A stretch of 64,000 bases of DNA from Streptomyces katrae (GTDB taxonomy: Bacteria; Actinomycetota; Actinomycetes; Streptomycetales; Streptomycetaceae): assembly GCF_002028425.1 (NCBI RefSeq), contig NZ_CP020042.1:7440852-7504851 (forward strand), written 5' to 3'. Position numbers and translations under genes: made by a program. Of the stretch, positions 44,003 to 53,300 are shown in pieces. Numbering within the stretch: the first letter of the stretch is position 1; every line of letters begins with the position of its first letter. Under the pieces are notes generated by a model. The model was given only the letters and a program-made list of their open reading frames with translations, was not told the DNA's origin and made no database searches.

Positions 44003-44472
44003 GGCTGTTGCGTCAAGTGCGGTAGCGGTGTGGGGTGGGGCGGGCCGGCGGATATGACGGATTCTCCCCGGCCCATGCGGGTGGTGCCGGCTGCGGCCGA
44101 CGTCGCATAGCCGGATCGCCCGGCGGCGGCCGGGACCGGGCACGCCGAGGCGCCGGAGCGGGCCCGTACTGCTTCGGGGCAGACGGCCGGACGGATCGCG
44201 GCCCCTGGCAACCGCGGCGGCCCGGCCGTGGTAACGGTACGGGTCAGCTGGTCCCGCCGGCACGCCTCCACCCTGGCAGCCGCCCCCACGCCCAAACGAA
44301 CTCGTGCGCCACCGGGCGCCCGGTGTGCGTTTCACGGCCCCGGCCAACCGGGCCGCGGGCTGTGGCGGCCCCTTCGGCGACCACGGCCTGGTCCTCGTTG
44401 TCGTGCCCCTCCCGCAGCCGAAAGCCCGTGGCGACGAAGCAGCAGGTCCGGCATCATCCCCGTGTGATTGTT
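44003..44472. other. No supported gene
   Basis: About 460 bases between the DUF4241 pair and the next plus-strand gene. No recognisable protein or repeat. The promoter of the 44473 gene should lie in its last part. Confidence 0.5.
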
Positions 44473-45093
44473 ATGCAACCCGTTCTGGAGATCTCCGCTT
44501 CCGACGACTTCGAGCTCTGGCCCGTTGGCGAACACGATTCGTATGGCTACCTCGTGCTGAACGGGGGGCTGACTCCGGCGGAGGTCGGCACGGCCGTCAT
44601 GCGCATCGCCGACTGCAATGACTTCGAGCCGGAAGAGGGGCACGGGTCGTGTCCGACCGACCCGCTCGGCGCCTTCCTGCACGGGCTGCTCACCATGCCT
44701 GACCTGTTCGCCGCCGGCGGCTTCCGGGTGACGGACAACGCCACCGACATCGTCTTCGTCGAGCCTGGCTGCTGCAACGGCCTGGAAACCTGGCGTGACT
44801 GGCTGGAGGTACTCGACGGTACCGAATGCGCCTACTTCGGCCACGATCCATCCTCGATGGCCGAACGCGTCAACGACGTGGTCCGGTTCACGTTCGATGC
44901 TCATGGGGTGGACGGCAGCCCGGTGATCGAGCTGCCGGTAGACCACGTACGCGGGCTCGTCGCCGACGCCCAGCAGGATCTGCAGGACTTCCTCAGCCTT
45001 GCCGGAACCTGGGCGGAACAACACCTGCCGGCACATGCTGCGGCCGTCACCACCGCCCTGGCATGGGCACTGGACCTGGCACCCACACCATGA
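44473..45093 (+). CDS. Hypothetical acidic protein
   Basis: 206 residues from ATG 44473; GTG 44464 is possible. Very acidic, no signal peptide. Notable segments are ISASDDFELWPVGEHDSYGY, CNDFEPEEGHGSCPTDPLGA, EPGCCNGLETWRDWLEVLDG and YFGHDPSSM. Four Cys occur, two adjacent. Good codon bias over the whole length. Its stop overlaps the start of the next gene (ATGA), so they are co-translated. Not recognised. Confidence 0.7.
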   Translation: MQPVLEISASDDFELWPVGEHDSYGYLVLNGGLTPAEVGTAVMRIADCNDFEPEEGHGSCPTDPLGAFLHGLLTMPDLFAAGGFRVTDNATDIVFVEPGCCNGLETWRDWLEVLDGTECAYFGHDPSSMAERVNDVVRFTFDAHGVDGSPVIELPVDHVRGLVADAQQDLQDFLSLAGTWAEQHLPAHAAAVTTALAWALDLAPTP

Positions 45094-45743
45094 CCAGCTT
45101 CCTGACCCACCGAGCGCACGTGCACGACCCCGGCCTCCCCCTTCACCGGCGGCACAGCGCGCTGCGCACCTGCCTCACCGTTTTTGCCCCTTATGGTCTG
45201 CGGGCTACGTACCACCACCTCACCCTCAGCGCCGCGATCCCCCGCCGGCTGGAGGAGGACCCCGACGCGCTGGTGCGGGCGGTGGAGGAACTACACGAGG
45301 CACGTGTGCTGTGGCTCGCACGGGCAGAGCAGTACGCCGAGCAACGCCGGGCCGAGAAGCAGGCCGGGCGGCGGGCGGTACCGAACCCTCGGCCGTGGTG
45401 GCTACGGAACTGGTGGGAAAGTCCCGACCGTGCCTGGTTCGACGACCCGTTTCTTCACCCGTCGCTGCGCCTGTCCGAGTATGTACGGCGGCAGAACGCG
45501 ATTCTTGACGGTACCGAGCTGCCTGGCTGCCCGGCTTGTGGGGATGAGGGACCGCGAGTGCTGAGCTCGACCGGGCACGGTTGGGTCGAGCTGTGCCGTG
45601 GCTGCGCGTGGTTGCTGGCGCCATGTCCGTGTGGGCAGCGGCACCGGTTCGTGCCGGTGACCCCGTTCAACTGGAACGAGATCTGGCAGCGGGCGCACAT
45701 GGGCGATGACGGAAGGCCGAACTCGCTTTGGCCCGCGAGCTAG
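45090..45743 (+). CDS. Hypothetical protein with C-terminal zinc-ribbon-like cysteines
   Basis: 217 residues from ATG 45090 (ATGA overlap). The N-terminal half is helical (RRLEEDPDALVRAVEELHEA) with many Arg/Trp. The C-terminal part has Cys pairs GCPACGDEGPR, ELCRGCAWLLA and PCPCGQRHRF, which could bind one or two zinc ions. No signal peptide. Not recognised. Coupled to the acidic 44473 protein, so an oppositely charged protein pair is plausible. Confidence 0.7.
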   Translation: MTSFLTHRAHVHDPGLPLHRRHSALRTCLTVFAPYGLRATYHHLTLSAAIPRRLEEDPDALVRAVEELHEARVLWLARAEQYAEQRRAEKQAGRRAVPNPRPWWLRNWWESPDRAWFDDPFLHPSLRLSEYVRRQNAILDGTELPGCPACGDEGPRVLSSTGHGWVELCRGCAWLLAPCPCGQRHRFVPVTPFNWNEIWQRAHMGDDGRPNSLWPAS

Positions 45744-46383
45744 CCAGTTGGATCGGCAGCCAACGCTCAAAGAGTAAATCCAACCAGCTTCACTGGAACC
45801 TGCGCGCGGGCCCGCCTCAGCCAGCCCTCGGCCGCGGGCCGCTCCCATCGCGACAGGCCCGCTTGTCGATGTCGAGCCAGGGGGACATGCTCGCTGTAGC
45901 CGTCGTGCTTGTCGTCGATCACACACTCGACTCTGGGTCTGATCCGTGAAGCGGCTCTCTGGGGCGTTGTGCGCGGACCCGGCGCACACGCTTCACCGTC
46001 GCCGCCGCCGGGAGACCGGCCAGGAGGAGGGACAGCCCCACCGGGAGCACCCCGGCCCACAGCGTTGGTGAGACATACGCGGTGCCGGACGGGCCGTCCA
46101 AATGTTCCCACCCTCGTTCATCCCCACCCTCGGATCGCCGACGGGCCTCCATGATGACCGATCCGAGATGCCCTCGGAAGCCCGCCATGACGTGCTGGTG
46201 GGCTCGCACGCGCCTCGAGTCGAGGTTGCGTGTGCCAGCTCGACCCCACGCCTTCGCCGCGACCCTGGCGCCCGACAGCACTCGAGCACGACTGTGTGCC
46301 CGGGGCCGCGCTGCAGCCTGTCGGCGTCCCGGGGCGCTGACGGCGCCCCGTACGGCCGTAACGGGAGCCCCCTGGCCGCCGTC
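45744..46383. other. No supported gene
   Basis: About 640 bases. A minus-strand frame ending at 45919 contains one hydrophobic stretch (LWAGVLPVGLSLLLAGLPAA) after MEARRRSEGGDERGWEHLDG and could be a small membrane protein or remnant, but start and context are unclear. Confidence 0.45.
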
Positions 46384-47451
46384 TCAGAGGCAGGCGAAGA
46401 AGGCACCCATCCGGCGCCGTACCTCAGCGAGTGTCACGACCGGGTCGCCGGTACCGATGAGCCCGGCCCGTGCTGTTGCTGTCACCAAGCCGCCTGTATG
46501 GAGTTGTGCGACGAGCGAGCCGTAGTCCGTGAACGCCCAGTGGTTCGCCGCCGGGAGCAGCGCGCGGCGGCCGGAAAGGGACGCCCAGGACGATTCGATA
46601 CGGGTGGCGCCGTCGAATCCGGCGGTGCGGAAAAGCAGCAGCGGGCGGGCGAAGGCGACCGGCGCCGGGTACAGGTCGAGATAGCCCTCCAGGTTGGCGA
46701 CCGCGCCGACCCGGCGGTCCTCACGCGCCGCGTACACCGCCGCGGTGCCGCCTGCGGAATGGCCGTACAGCCCGATGCGGCTGGAGTCCATCACCCGGGC
46801 GAGCGGCAATTCACCGAGCCGGTCCAGAATCAAGCGGAGGTCAGCGATCCGGGTGTCCACCATCGTGCGGAAGGTCAATGGGTCCGGCGGCCCGAGCAGG
46901 ACGGTCCGTCGTAGCCCGGTCGGCAGCTCCACCTGAGAAGCGTCACCGGGGTGGTCGACGAGCACGACCACCCGGCCGTGGCTCGCCAGGTCCTCGGCGA
47001 GGGTCGTGCCAAGCGTGCGGGAGTCACCGCCGCCCGGTGAGTACACCAGCACCGGCCGACGGCCGGGCAGAGGCGGCGCACCCACGTGTCCGTGGGTGAG
47101 GAGCGCACCCCAGTCCACGGCCCCCGGCCCGGGCAGGCCGGGATGAACGTGGGGCGCAAGGTCGGCGAATTCCCTGGCCTCGGCCGGAGTGAGCTGTGGC
47201 GCCCGGGACAACCCGTGCACCGATCGAGCCGGGTACAGGATCGTCAGCATCAACTCCCTTGCACCACCCACCCACGGGTCCGAACGGGCCGGATCCCTCA
47301 GATGGGCCACCTCCATGCCCACCGGGTACGGGCCGGTGGGCGCGGGCAGGCGCAGGACCAAGCCGCGACCGGAGGCGGACGCAGCCGTGGGCAGCATGGC
47401 GGCGGCACTGGCGAATAGGGTGCCTTTCAACAGAGTGCGTCGTGAAGTCAT
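46384..47451 (-). CDS. Tat-exported alpha/beta hydrolase (PAF-acetylhydrolase-like)
   Basis: 355 residues, ATG 47451 after AAGGAT. The N-terminus MTSRRTLLKGTLFASAAAML is a twin-arginine signal with RRTLLKG. The mature part has PVLVYSPGGGDSRTLGTTLA (oxyanion region), VVVLVDHPGDAS, and nucleophile elbow GLYGHSAGGTAAVYAAREDR. The late His is probably in LPAANHWAFTD. This layout is that of secreted lipases or platelet-activating-factor acetylhydrolase-like proteins of streptomycetes. Secreted esterase or lipase; substrate unknown. Divergent from the regulator at 47536, which may control it. Confidence 0.88.
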   Translation of the reverse strand: MTSRRTLLKGTLFASAAAMLPTAASASGRGLVLRLPAPTGPYPVGMEVAHLRDPARSDPWVGGARELMLTILYPARSVHGLSRAPQLTPAEAREFADLAPHVHPGLPGPGAVDWGALLTHGHVGAPPLPGRRPVLVYSPGGGDSRTLGTTLAEDLASHGRVVVLVDHPGDASQVELPTGLRRTVLLGPPDPLTFRTMVDTRIADLRLILDRLGELPLARVMDSSRIGLYGHSAGGTAAVYAAREDRRVGAVANLEGYLDLYPAPVAFARPLLLFRTAGFDGATRIESSWASLSGRRALLPAANHWAFTDYGSLVAQLHTGGLVTATARAGLIGTGDPVVTLAEVRRRMGAFFACL

Positions 47452-47535
47452 ACGGACATCCTTGGTGCGGGGCCGTCACGACGCGAAGGTTCAGGCCGTG
47501 GCCGAAGGGCTGGCCCAGGGCGAGGAGCTGTGAGA

Positions 47536-48501
47536 GTGCTGCGAGTCCACTTCACTCCGGACGACCTCGCCCGTACCCGGTTCGCAGTCCGTCCAGCACC
47601 CCTCCAGGAGCTGCACGCCGCCCTTACCACAACCATGGAACGAAGCGGCGGCCCACTGTTCGCGCCGTGGCGCGGTCGCATCCTGCGCTCCCTCCCGGCC
47701 TCGAGCAGCCCGCTCGCCGACCTGGCTCCGGCAGGCCACCCGGCCTCGTTCCTCGACGTCCTCGGCGACACCGTCGCCGAAGGCTTCGGACGAATCCGCG
47801 CCACCAGCGCCGGTCTCGTCCGCTCCGAACTGGACCGGCTCTACGCGGCGATGCCCGCCCCGCGCTGGATCCGCGACCTGCACGCGGGGCGGGAGACGGC
47901 CTGGCACACCCTGCGCCGCGCCCAGCGGGCCGCATACGAGACGGTCCTCGCCCCCGTCTGGTCCGTTGTAGAGGACCTCCACCGCGAGGAATTCACCCGT
48001 TACGCCCTGACGATCGCCGAGCACGGCCTGGCCGCAACCCTGACCGGCCTCGCCCCGGGCAGCCGGATCCATGAGGGTGTGTGGGAATGGCCCGGCGCGG
48101 CGCCGGACCGCGACGTCCGCCTCGACGGGCGCGGCCTGGTTCTGCTGCCCACCTTCCACCACCCAGCCGGCCCACTTCTCCAGGACGCCCCCGGCCGTCC
48201 CGCGGTCCTGACCTACCCGGCCGGCCCCGGGCTCCCGCCCGGCGCGGGAGACCCGGCCGTCTTCGCCGAGGGCCTCGCCGCCGTCCTGGGGCGCACCCGG
48301 CTGGACGCCCTGCACCTCCTGGCCGAACCTCACACCACGACGTCCCTGGCCCGTGCTCTCCACGTCAGCAACGCGACGGCTTCGTCCCACGCGGCCGCCC
48401 TGAGATCGGCGGGCATGACGACGACAACCCGCACGGGCCGCTCGGTCACCCACCGGCGCACGGCCCTCGGATCGCTGGTGGCCGGCGCTCGGTCACCGTA
48501 G
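47536..48501 (+). CDS. ArsR-like winged-helix transcriptional regulator
   Basis: 321 residues. GAGGAG at 47522-47527 fits GTG 47536 better than GTG 47530. The DNA-binding domain is at the C-terminus: DALHLLAEPHTTTSLARALH, VSNATASSHAAALRSAGMTT and TRTGRSVTHRRTALGSLV form a helix-turn-helix and wing. The N-terminal 230 residues are the long helical domain of the streptomycete type (FTPDDLARTRFAVRPAPLQE). Divergent from the Tat-exported hydrolase 85 bases away, so it may regulate it or itself. Confidence 0.88.
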   Translation: MLRVHFTPDDLARTRFAVRPAPLQELHAALTTTMERSGGPLFAPWRGRILRSLPASSSPLADLAPAGHPASFLDVLGDTVAEGFGRIRATSAGLVRSELDRLYAAMPAPRWIRDLHAGRETAWHTLRRAQRAAYETVLAPVWSVVEDLHREEFTRYALTIAEHGLAATLTGLAPGSRIHEGVWEWPGAAPDRDVRLDGRGLVLLPTFHHPAGPLLQDAPGRPAVLTYPAGPGLPPGAGDPAVFAEGLAAVLGRTRLDALHLLAEPHTTTSLARALHVSNATASSHAAALRSAGMTTTTRTGRSVTHRRTALGSLVAGARSP

Positions 48502-48507
48502 TGCCTA

Positions 48508-48592
48508 GGCGGCAGGATGACGCGGTGTCCGAACTCCCTCCATGAACTGTGGCTGCAGCCTCGCCTTCAACCCGGCAGCGCCCCCCGACGCC
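48508..48592 (+). pseudogene. 5' remnant of a second LRV-like repeat gene
   Basis: GGCAGGATGACGCGGTGTCC at 48511 and the following CATGAACTGTGGCTGC closely match the start of the repeat-protein gene at 21398-21480, including its leader. Similarity ends near 48592 inside a broken helicase gene on the other strand. The two copies differ by a one-base shift after the GTG, so this one was already dead. Confidence 0.75.
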
Positions 48593-49053
48593 TCGGTCAC
48601 GAGATGGGCCTCCTGGCGGTGCACGTCCGCCCACGCCTTCCCCGCCGACCCGCTCGTACGGTGCGCCTCGTCCACCACCACCAGGTCGAAAGCCTCCATC
48701 GGCAGCCCGTACTCCCCGCGGTGAGCTTCGGTGATCACGGGCAGGGAGGCGTAGGCGGCGTAGACGGTGACCGGCCCCCGGCCGTGCCACAGGCCCAGCT
48801 GCGGCGCGGACGTGGTGGAGCGCACCTGCCCCGCCCACAGCTCGGGGTTGTCCTCCAGGGAGCACACCGCCACCGCCGGCCCGGTGTGGCCCACCGCCTG
48901 CCACTCCCGCACCGTCTGGGTCAGCAGATCCAGGGTCGGCACCAGCACCAGCACCCGCCCGCCCCGTGCCAGCTTCAGCGCTGCCGCGGCGGCCATGAAC
49001 GTCTTGCCGGTCCCGCGCGCCGCCACCACCGTGGCCCGCAGCCCTGCTTTCAC
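48593..49053 (-). pseudogene. DEAD/DEAH-box helicase N-terminal fragment
   Basis: About 150 residues of helicase domain 1: LRATVVAARGTGKTFMAAAA (motif I GTGKT), VLVLVPTLDLLTQTVREWQA (motif Ia), TVYAAYASLPVITEAH and FDLVVVDEAHRTSGSAGKAW (motif II DEAH). The frame then runs into sequence homologous to the LRV gene and stops. Everything beyond motif II, including the helicase C-terminal domain, is gone. The start (GTG 49053) may also be truncated. Confidence 0.85.
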
Positions 49054-49165
49054 GTGAGCTGTGTCCGGAACGAAAAGACCGCTGCGGGCATCAATCCGCC
49101 GTCATGCGGACGGAGGCAGTCCGACGTAACGTGAAACATGAGATCGACTGCCATGGGGAGTCCCT

Positions 49166-49678
49166 ATGCACAGACTCGGGGTGGCCCTTCTGCGCGCGGC
49201 CATGCTCCGGATCGGGCAGAAGTCCAGTCCTGCCCTTCGCAGATTCATCGTCGTCATGAGCGTGCTGCATCTCGGCGTCTACCGGCGAACGGGTGGTCTG
49301 CTGGGACGACTGGGTCTGAAGCACGGCAAGATCGTGATCATCACGACGACGGGCCGTAGGACGGGCGAGCCGCGGACGGTTCCCCTCCTCGCTGTCGAGG
49401 ACGGCGAAGACCTCGCAGTCATCGCTTCTCACGGGGGACTGGACCAGCCGCCGGGCTGGTGGCTGAACCTCGGAGAAAATCCCTTCGCGACGGTCGAGAT
49501 CAGAGGTCGCACCTTCCCTGTCAGGGCCGAACGGGCCGACCAACGGAAACGTGCGGAACTGTGGCTCCGGTTCGTCAAGGCTTTCCCCGGGTACGAGGAT
49601 TACCGGCAGCGCACAGCCCGAGAGCTTCCCATTGTGATTCTCCATCCCGTGCCCGGACCGGCCGTGACAGCACGTTGA
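49166..49678 (+). CDS. Nitroreductase-family deazaflavin-dependent oxidoreductase
   Basis: 170 residues from ATG 49166, GGGGAG upstream. The split-barrel F420-binding family shows IVIITTTGRRTGEPRTVPLL, VIASHGGLDQPPGWWLNLGE and NPFATVEIRGRTFPVRAERA. Relatives (Ddn-type) use reduced F420 to reduce quinones or nitro compounds. The C-terminus has the usual FPGYEDYRQRTARELPIVIL. It ends ten bases before the PLP enzyme gene and is probably co-transcribed with it. Family firm, substrate unknown. Confidence 0.88.
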   Translation: MHRLGVALLRAAMLRIGQKSSPALRRFIVVMSVLHLGVYRRTGGLLGRLGLKHGKIVIITTTGRRTGEPRTVPLLAVEDGEDLAVIASHGGLDQPPGWWLNLGENPFATVEIRGRTFPVRAERADQRKRAELWLRFVKAFPGYEDYRQRTARELPIVILHPVPGPAVTAR

Positions 49679-49688
49679 GGGACCAGGC

Positions 49689-50681
49689 ATGCGCGACCAC
49701 AATGGAATCCAGCGCATTCTGGAGGCCCCGTTCGTCCCTCTGGGAAAGTGGCCGACGCCGATCTCGGCAATCTCCCGATCAAACGGGGTGGATGTCCTGG
49801 TCAAGCGTGACGACCTCTCCGGTCACGGCCGCGGAGGCGTCAAGACACGTAAGATCGAACATCTGGTCGGGCACATGCTGGAGAAGGGGTACGGCAGCCT
49901 CGTCACTCCGGTGGGCAACGTGACCAACCTCGTACACGACATCCTCCCGGTTCTTCGACGGTTCGACATCGCATGGGACATCGTCGTCGCTGACGTTCCG
50001 CCTCTTCCTCTCGGTGAGCGGCGGAGGATGTTCGGCGGCCTCGGAAGCAACGTGCGTCTGATCGGCCCGGGCCACATCGAGGCAGCCGGCGCGCTGGCCG
50101 GTGCCTATCACCGGAGCCGCAGAGCGGGACGACGGCCGTTCTTCGCCCCGCCGAGCCTCGCACATCCCGCAGCGGTGATCGCTGCTGCGCGCGGTTTCCT
50201 GGAAATGGTGGGTCAGGTCGAGGCCATGGGGGTGCCGCCGCTGCAGACGGTGTTCATCACGGCCGCGTCGGGCACGGCGTTCGCGGGTTTCGTGCTGGCG
50301 GAGAACCTCCTGCGCCAGCAAGGGCATCGTCCGATCCATGTCGTCGGCGTTCAGGTTTACCCGGGCCCAGCACGCCGGTGGATCCACGGACTCGTCCGGT
50401 GGACCGAGCACTACTTGTCCGTGTCCGACCGGGTGCCGAGTGGACGCATCGACCTGAGGACGACCAGGATCTACCGCGAATTCGGCCGCTACCCAACCGA
50501 CCTGGTCGAGCTGTGCACATCCGTGAAGGACGAGACAGGGCTGAAGCTCGACCCGGTCTTCGGAGGTAAGACCTGGTCGATCATGGAGTCTTGTCTGGCC
50601 CAGGGGCGCAGCAATGGTTCCGTGTTGTATTGGCACTGCGGCTACACGCCGGACTGGGAGGTCGTGCCCGCGGCTCGTTGA
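49689..50681 (+). CDS. ACC deaminase/D-cysteine desulfhydrase-like PLP enzyme (atypical)
   Basis: 330 residues from ATG 49689 after GAGGGA. Fold-type II PLP enzyme: DVLVKRDDLSGHGRGGVKTR carries the probable Schiff-base K52, where the family has GGNKxRK; here Asn is Val. The usual QSNH segment is replaced by TPVGNVTNLVHD, removing the Ser that ACC deaminases use. TVFITAASGTAFAGFVLAEN is the phosphate-binding loop. So the fold is clear but neither ACC deaminase nor desulfhydrase activity can be assumed. Two SAM-dependent enzymes (BtaA-like and FkbM-like) lie nearby, but no direct link is shown. Confidence 0.82.
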   Translation: MRDHNGIQRILEAPFVPLGKWPTPISAISRSNGVDVLVKRDDLSGHGRGGVKTRKIEHLVGHMLEKGYGSLVTPVGNVTNLVHDILPVLRRFDIAWDIVVADVPPLPLGERRRMFGGLGSNVRLIGPGHIEAAGALAGAYHRSRRAGRRPFFAPPSLAHPAAVIAAARGFLEMVGQVEAMGVPPLQTVFITAASGTAFAGFVLAENLLRQQGHRPIHVVGVQVYPGPARRWIHGLVRWTEHYLSVSDRVPSGRIDLRTTRIYREFGRYPTDLVELCTSVKDETGLKLDPVFGGKTWSIMESCLAQGRSNGSVLYWHCGYTPDWEVVPAAR

Positions 50682-50709
50682 GGTGGGCCGGCCCCACGTC
50701 GCTGAAGGT

Positions 50710-51612
50710 CTATCTCGAAGGGGATCTGCTCAGCTGCCTGTCAAGCAGCGCGTCGAAGACTCGTGTGGGCAGAGCGGTGGACAGGGCCACCCCCGCGCGT
50801 GCCTCCGCGCCCATGAGATAGACGGCCTTGGGATGTCGCGCATAGAGCGCATGATGAGCGGCACGGGCGACCACCGACGGCGAGATGCTCCGCCCCGCCG
50901 CGGCGGAAGCCACGTATCGCCGCATGTTCTCCAGTGTGCTGCCGTACAACTCCTTCGCTCTCATCGGCAATCGGTCCGTCAAGCCCTGCACAGAATGGTC
51001 TGCCTTGCCCCAGATCGGCGTCGCCACCGCTCCGGGCACGAGGACGGACACGCAGATGTTCCATGGCCGCAGCTCGCGTCGCATCGACTCCGCTATGCCG
51101 TTCAGTGCGTGCTTTGACGCTGCGTAGGGTCCGAAGCAGGGTGCGGCGACGTGTCCTGCGATAGAGCTCGTGAAGAGTACGCGTCCGTCCCCGTGATCGC
51201 GGATCAGGTCAAGAACCGCCTGAGTCACGGCCAGCTGGCCGAAGACGTTGACCTCGAACTGGTGTCGCATCTCGTCGATGGTCACGTATTCCAGGGGGCC
51301 GCCGGTCGCGGCGCCGGCATTGTTCACCACTCCGCGGAGGCGCTGCCGGCCCAGGAGCCGGCGGATCGAATCGGCCGCCTCCGTGATCTGGCTGCCACTG
51401 GTGACATCCAAGAGGATCTCGTGCACCGCACCGGGCAGTCCGGCGCCCTTCGGCGCGTCCCCGGCCCTGCGCACACCGGCGAATACGGTCACACTTCGCC
51501 CGGCGAGGTCCAGAGCGATTGCCCTGCCGATCCCGCTGGATGTACCGGTGACGAAGACTGCTTCGTCTCTGGTTTCTGCGAGGTGCCGGCCGAAAGGTGA
51601 ATGACGCCTCAC
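50710..51612 (-). CDS. Short-chain dehydrogenase/reductase
   Basis: 300 residues, GTG 51612 after GAGGAGG. Classical SDR: VFVTGTSSGIGRAIALDLAG (NAD(P) site), VVNNAGAATGGPLEYV, SSIAGHVAAPCFGPYAASKH with the catalytic Ser, Tyr and Lys, and the following PGAVATPIWGKA. An Arg just after the first loop (VRRAGDA) suggests NADPH. Convergent with the PLP enzyme gene and divergent from the GT2 gene. Substrate unknown. Confidence 0.92.
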   Translation of the reverse strand: MRRHSPFGRHLAETRDEAVFVTGTSSGIGRAIALDLAGRSVTVFAGVRRAGDAPKGAGLPGAVHEILLDVTSGSQITEAADSIRRLLGRQRLRGVVNNAGAATGGPLEYVTIDEMRHQFEVNVFGQLAVTQAVLDLIRDHGDGRVLFTSSIAGHVAAPCFGPYAASKHALNGIAESMRRELRPWNICVSVLVPGAVATPIWGKADHSVQGLTDRLPMRAKELYGSTLENMRRYVASAAAGRSISPSVVARAAHHALYARHPKAVYLMGAEARAGVALSTALPTRVFDALLDRQLSRSPSR

Positions 51613-51809
51613 GCGGCGGCCTCCTCGACTGAGCGTGAACTAAGCATCGGAGCGAAACGGTTGCGAACAGTTACGTCACCATGATGAGTGAGAACCCACC
51701 CGTGCTCCCCTGTCTCCACCGGGGGCTCGTCGGCTCATCACCCGAACGCACCACTGTCGCGTCAGTAAGCCGGCGAGCCCTCATGCGGAATTCGGGTTAG
51801 ACTGATGGG

Positions 51810-53300
51810 ATGCTGGTGATAGCCCTTTCCGCCATGCTGGCGTTCTTCGCCATAGCTCAACTGCGGATACTGGTCATTCATGCATATTCCCAGATGAAGG
51901 GTGTCGGAGGGCAGGCCATCGAACTCTCCCGGCCGAGCAGTTGCTCCTGGCCGACGGTCGTGGTGCAACTCCCCATTTATCGAGAACATAAAGTTCTTTA
52001 CCGACTGCTCGCGGCGGTAAAGAACCTCGACTATATGGACGGCCGACTCGCGGTGCAAGTTCTGGACGACTCCGAGGGGGAAGAGGCCGCGCTGGCCAAG
52101 GCCGTCGTCGACGCACATCGCGGAGGCTCCGTCCCGATCGAATACGTCCACAGGACAAGCCGCGAAGGGTACAAGTCGGGGGCGCTCAACCACGGTACGC
52201 GAACGGTCGATTGCGACCTCGTGGCGATTTTTGACGCGGACTTCACACCTGATCGTGACTTCCTCATCAAAACCGTGCCCCTGTTCGAGGATGCCCGCGT
52301 CGCTGCAGTCCATACGCGGTGGCGACACCGCAACGGCCTTTCGTCCACTCTGACGCTGTTCCAAGCGGCGGTCATCGACAGCCTCTTCTGCTTTTCGAGC
52401 GGGATCCGCCAGGCCAGGGGGGAGCCCACCATATATCTGGGGACCAGTGGGGTCTGGCGGAAGCGCACGATCGAAGAACTCGGCGGGTGGCACGAAGCAC
52501 CGTTCACCGACGACGGCATCGACCTCAGCTTCCGTGCCCAGCTCGCGGGATGGTCGGTCGTCTTCGTCAACGAGGCATTGGCCAGCAGCGACCTTCCCGA
52601 CACCTACCTCAGCTACAAAAGCCAGCAACGCCGCTGGGCGCGCGCGGCATTCCGGCTCTTCCTCGATTACGGGAAGAAGGCGCTCAGTCCGCCACAGGGC
52701 AAGAGGCGTCGATTTCTTGAGCTTTCTTCCTTGCACCTGGTTCTGGGTACACCGGCACTCGTCCTGACCGGACTGCTCTCCAGTGCATATGTCGTTTTCG
52801 GGCTCCCACGCACTCCGTACTGGGTGATCACCCAAGTCGGTCTCAGCGCGTTTCTCGTACTGTTCCCGCCGTTGCAGGAATGCGCGCTCTCTCAGAGAAT
52901 TCTGTACGACGACTGGGCGCGGCGGTGTCTGCGTCTGCCCCTGTCGTTGCCGCTCGCCATAGGCGTATCGGTCTCCATCCTGGCCGGCTTCCGGGACACG
53001 ATCAAGCGAGACGAGCCGGAGTTCGTGAGAACCCCCAAGGAAGGGTCGTCGGGCATTATCCGGAAGAGCGAAGTGAAGTGGGTCAAAACCGCCTCGCGGA
53101 TCGCGTGGTGTGAACTGGGCCTGGGTGTCGTGTTTCTCTCGTCCGGGCTGCTGTCCGTCGTGCGCGGGTACGCCGAGTCGTGTTTCCTGCTCCTGTCCCT
53201 GGCAGGGGCTTTCCTGGTCGCGAGTGCGAGGAGCGGATCGGAGATCCGACGAGCCGGTCACCGGCCGGCTACCCCGGCCTCCGCAGGCACATCAGATTGA
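51810..53300 (+). CDS. Processive family-2 glycosyltransferase (cellulose-synthase-like)
   Basis: 496 residues from ATG 51810. One N-terminal membrane helix precedes a GT2 domain with VVVQLPIYREHKVLYRLLAA, VQVLDDSEG (first Asp motif), AIFDADFTPD (DxD), FTDDGIDLSFRAQLAG (TDD base) and QQRRWARA (QxxRW). These are the D,D,D,QxxRW features of processive membrane synthases. About four C-terminal helices follow. The likely product is a beta-linked glycan or glycolipid head group made at the inner face and extruded. The 3' end overlaps the convergent FkbM gene by 32 bases. Confidence 0.9.
   Translation: MLVIALSAMLAFFAIAQLRILVIHAYSQMKGVGGQAIELSRPSSCSWPTVVVQLPIYREHKVLYRLLAAVKNLDYMDGRLAVQVLDDSEGEEAALAKAVVDAHRGGSVPIEYVHRTSREGYKSGALNHGTRTVDCDLVAIFDADFTPDRDFLIKTVPLFEDARVAAVHTRWRHRNGLSSTLTLFQAAVIDSLFCFSSGIRQARGEPTIYLGTSGVWRKRTIEELGGWHEAPFTDDGIDLSFRAQLAGWSVVFVNEALASSDLPDTYLSYKSQQRRWARAAFRLFLDYGKKALSPPQGKRRRFLELSSLHLVLGTPALVLTGLLSSAYVVFGLPRTPYWVITQVGLSAFLVLFPPLQECALSQRILYDDWARRCLRLPLSLPLAIGVSVSILAGFRDTIKRDEPEFVRTPKEGSSGIIRKSEVKWVKTASRIAWCELGLGVVFLSSGLLSVVRGYAESCFLLLSLAGAFLVASARSGSEIRRAGHRPATPASAGTSD

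Noticed and set aside
41446..44295. 949-codon minus-strand open frame
   Set aside because: It runs antisense across both DUF4241 genes, with Ser/Arg/Pro-rich nonsense translation and no domain.
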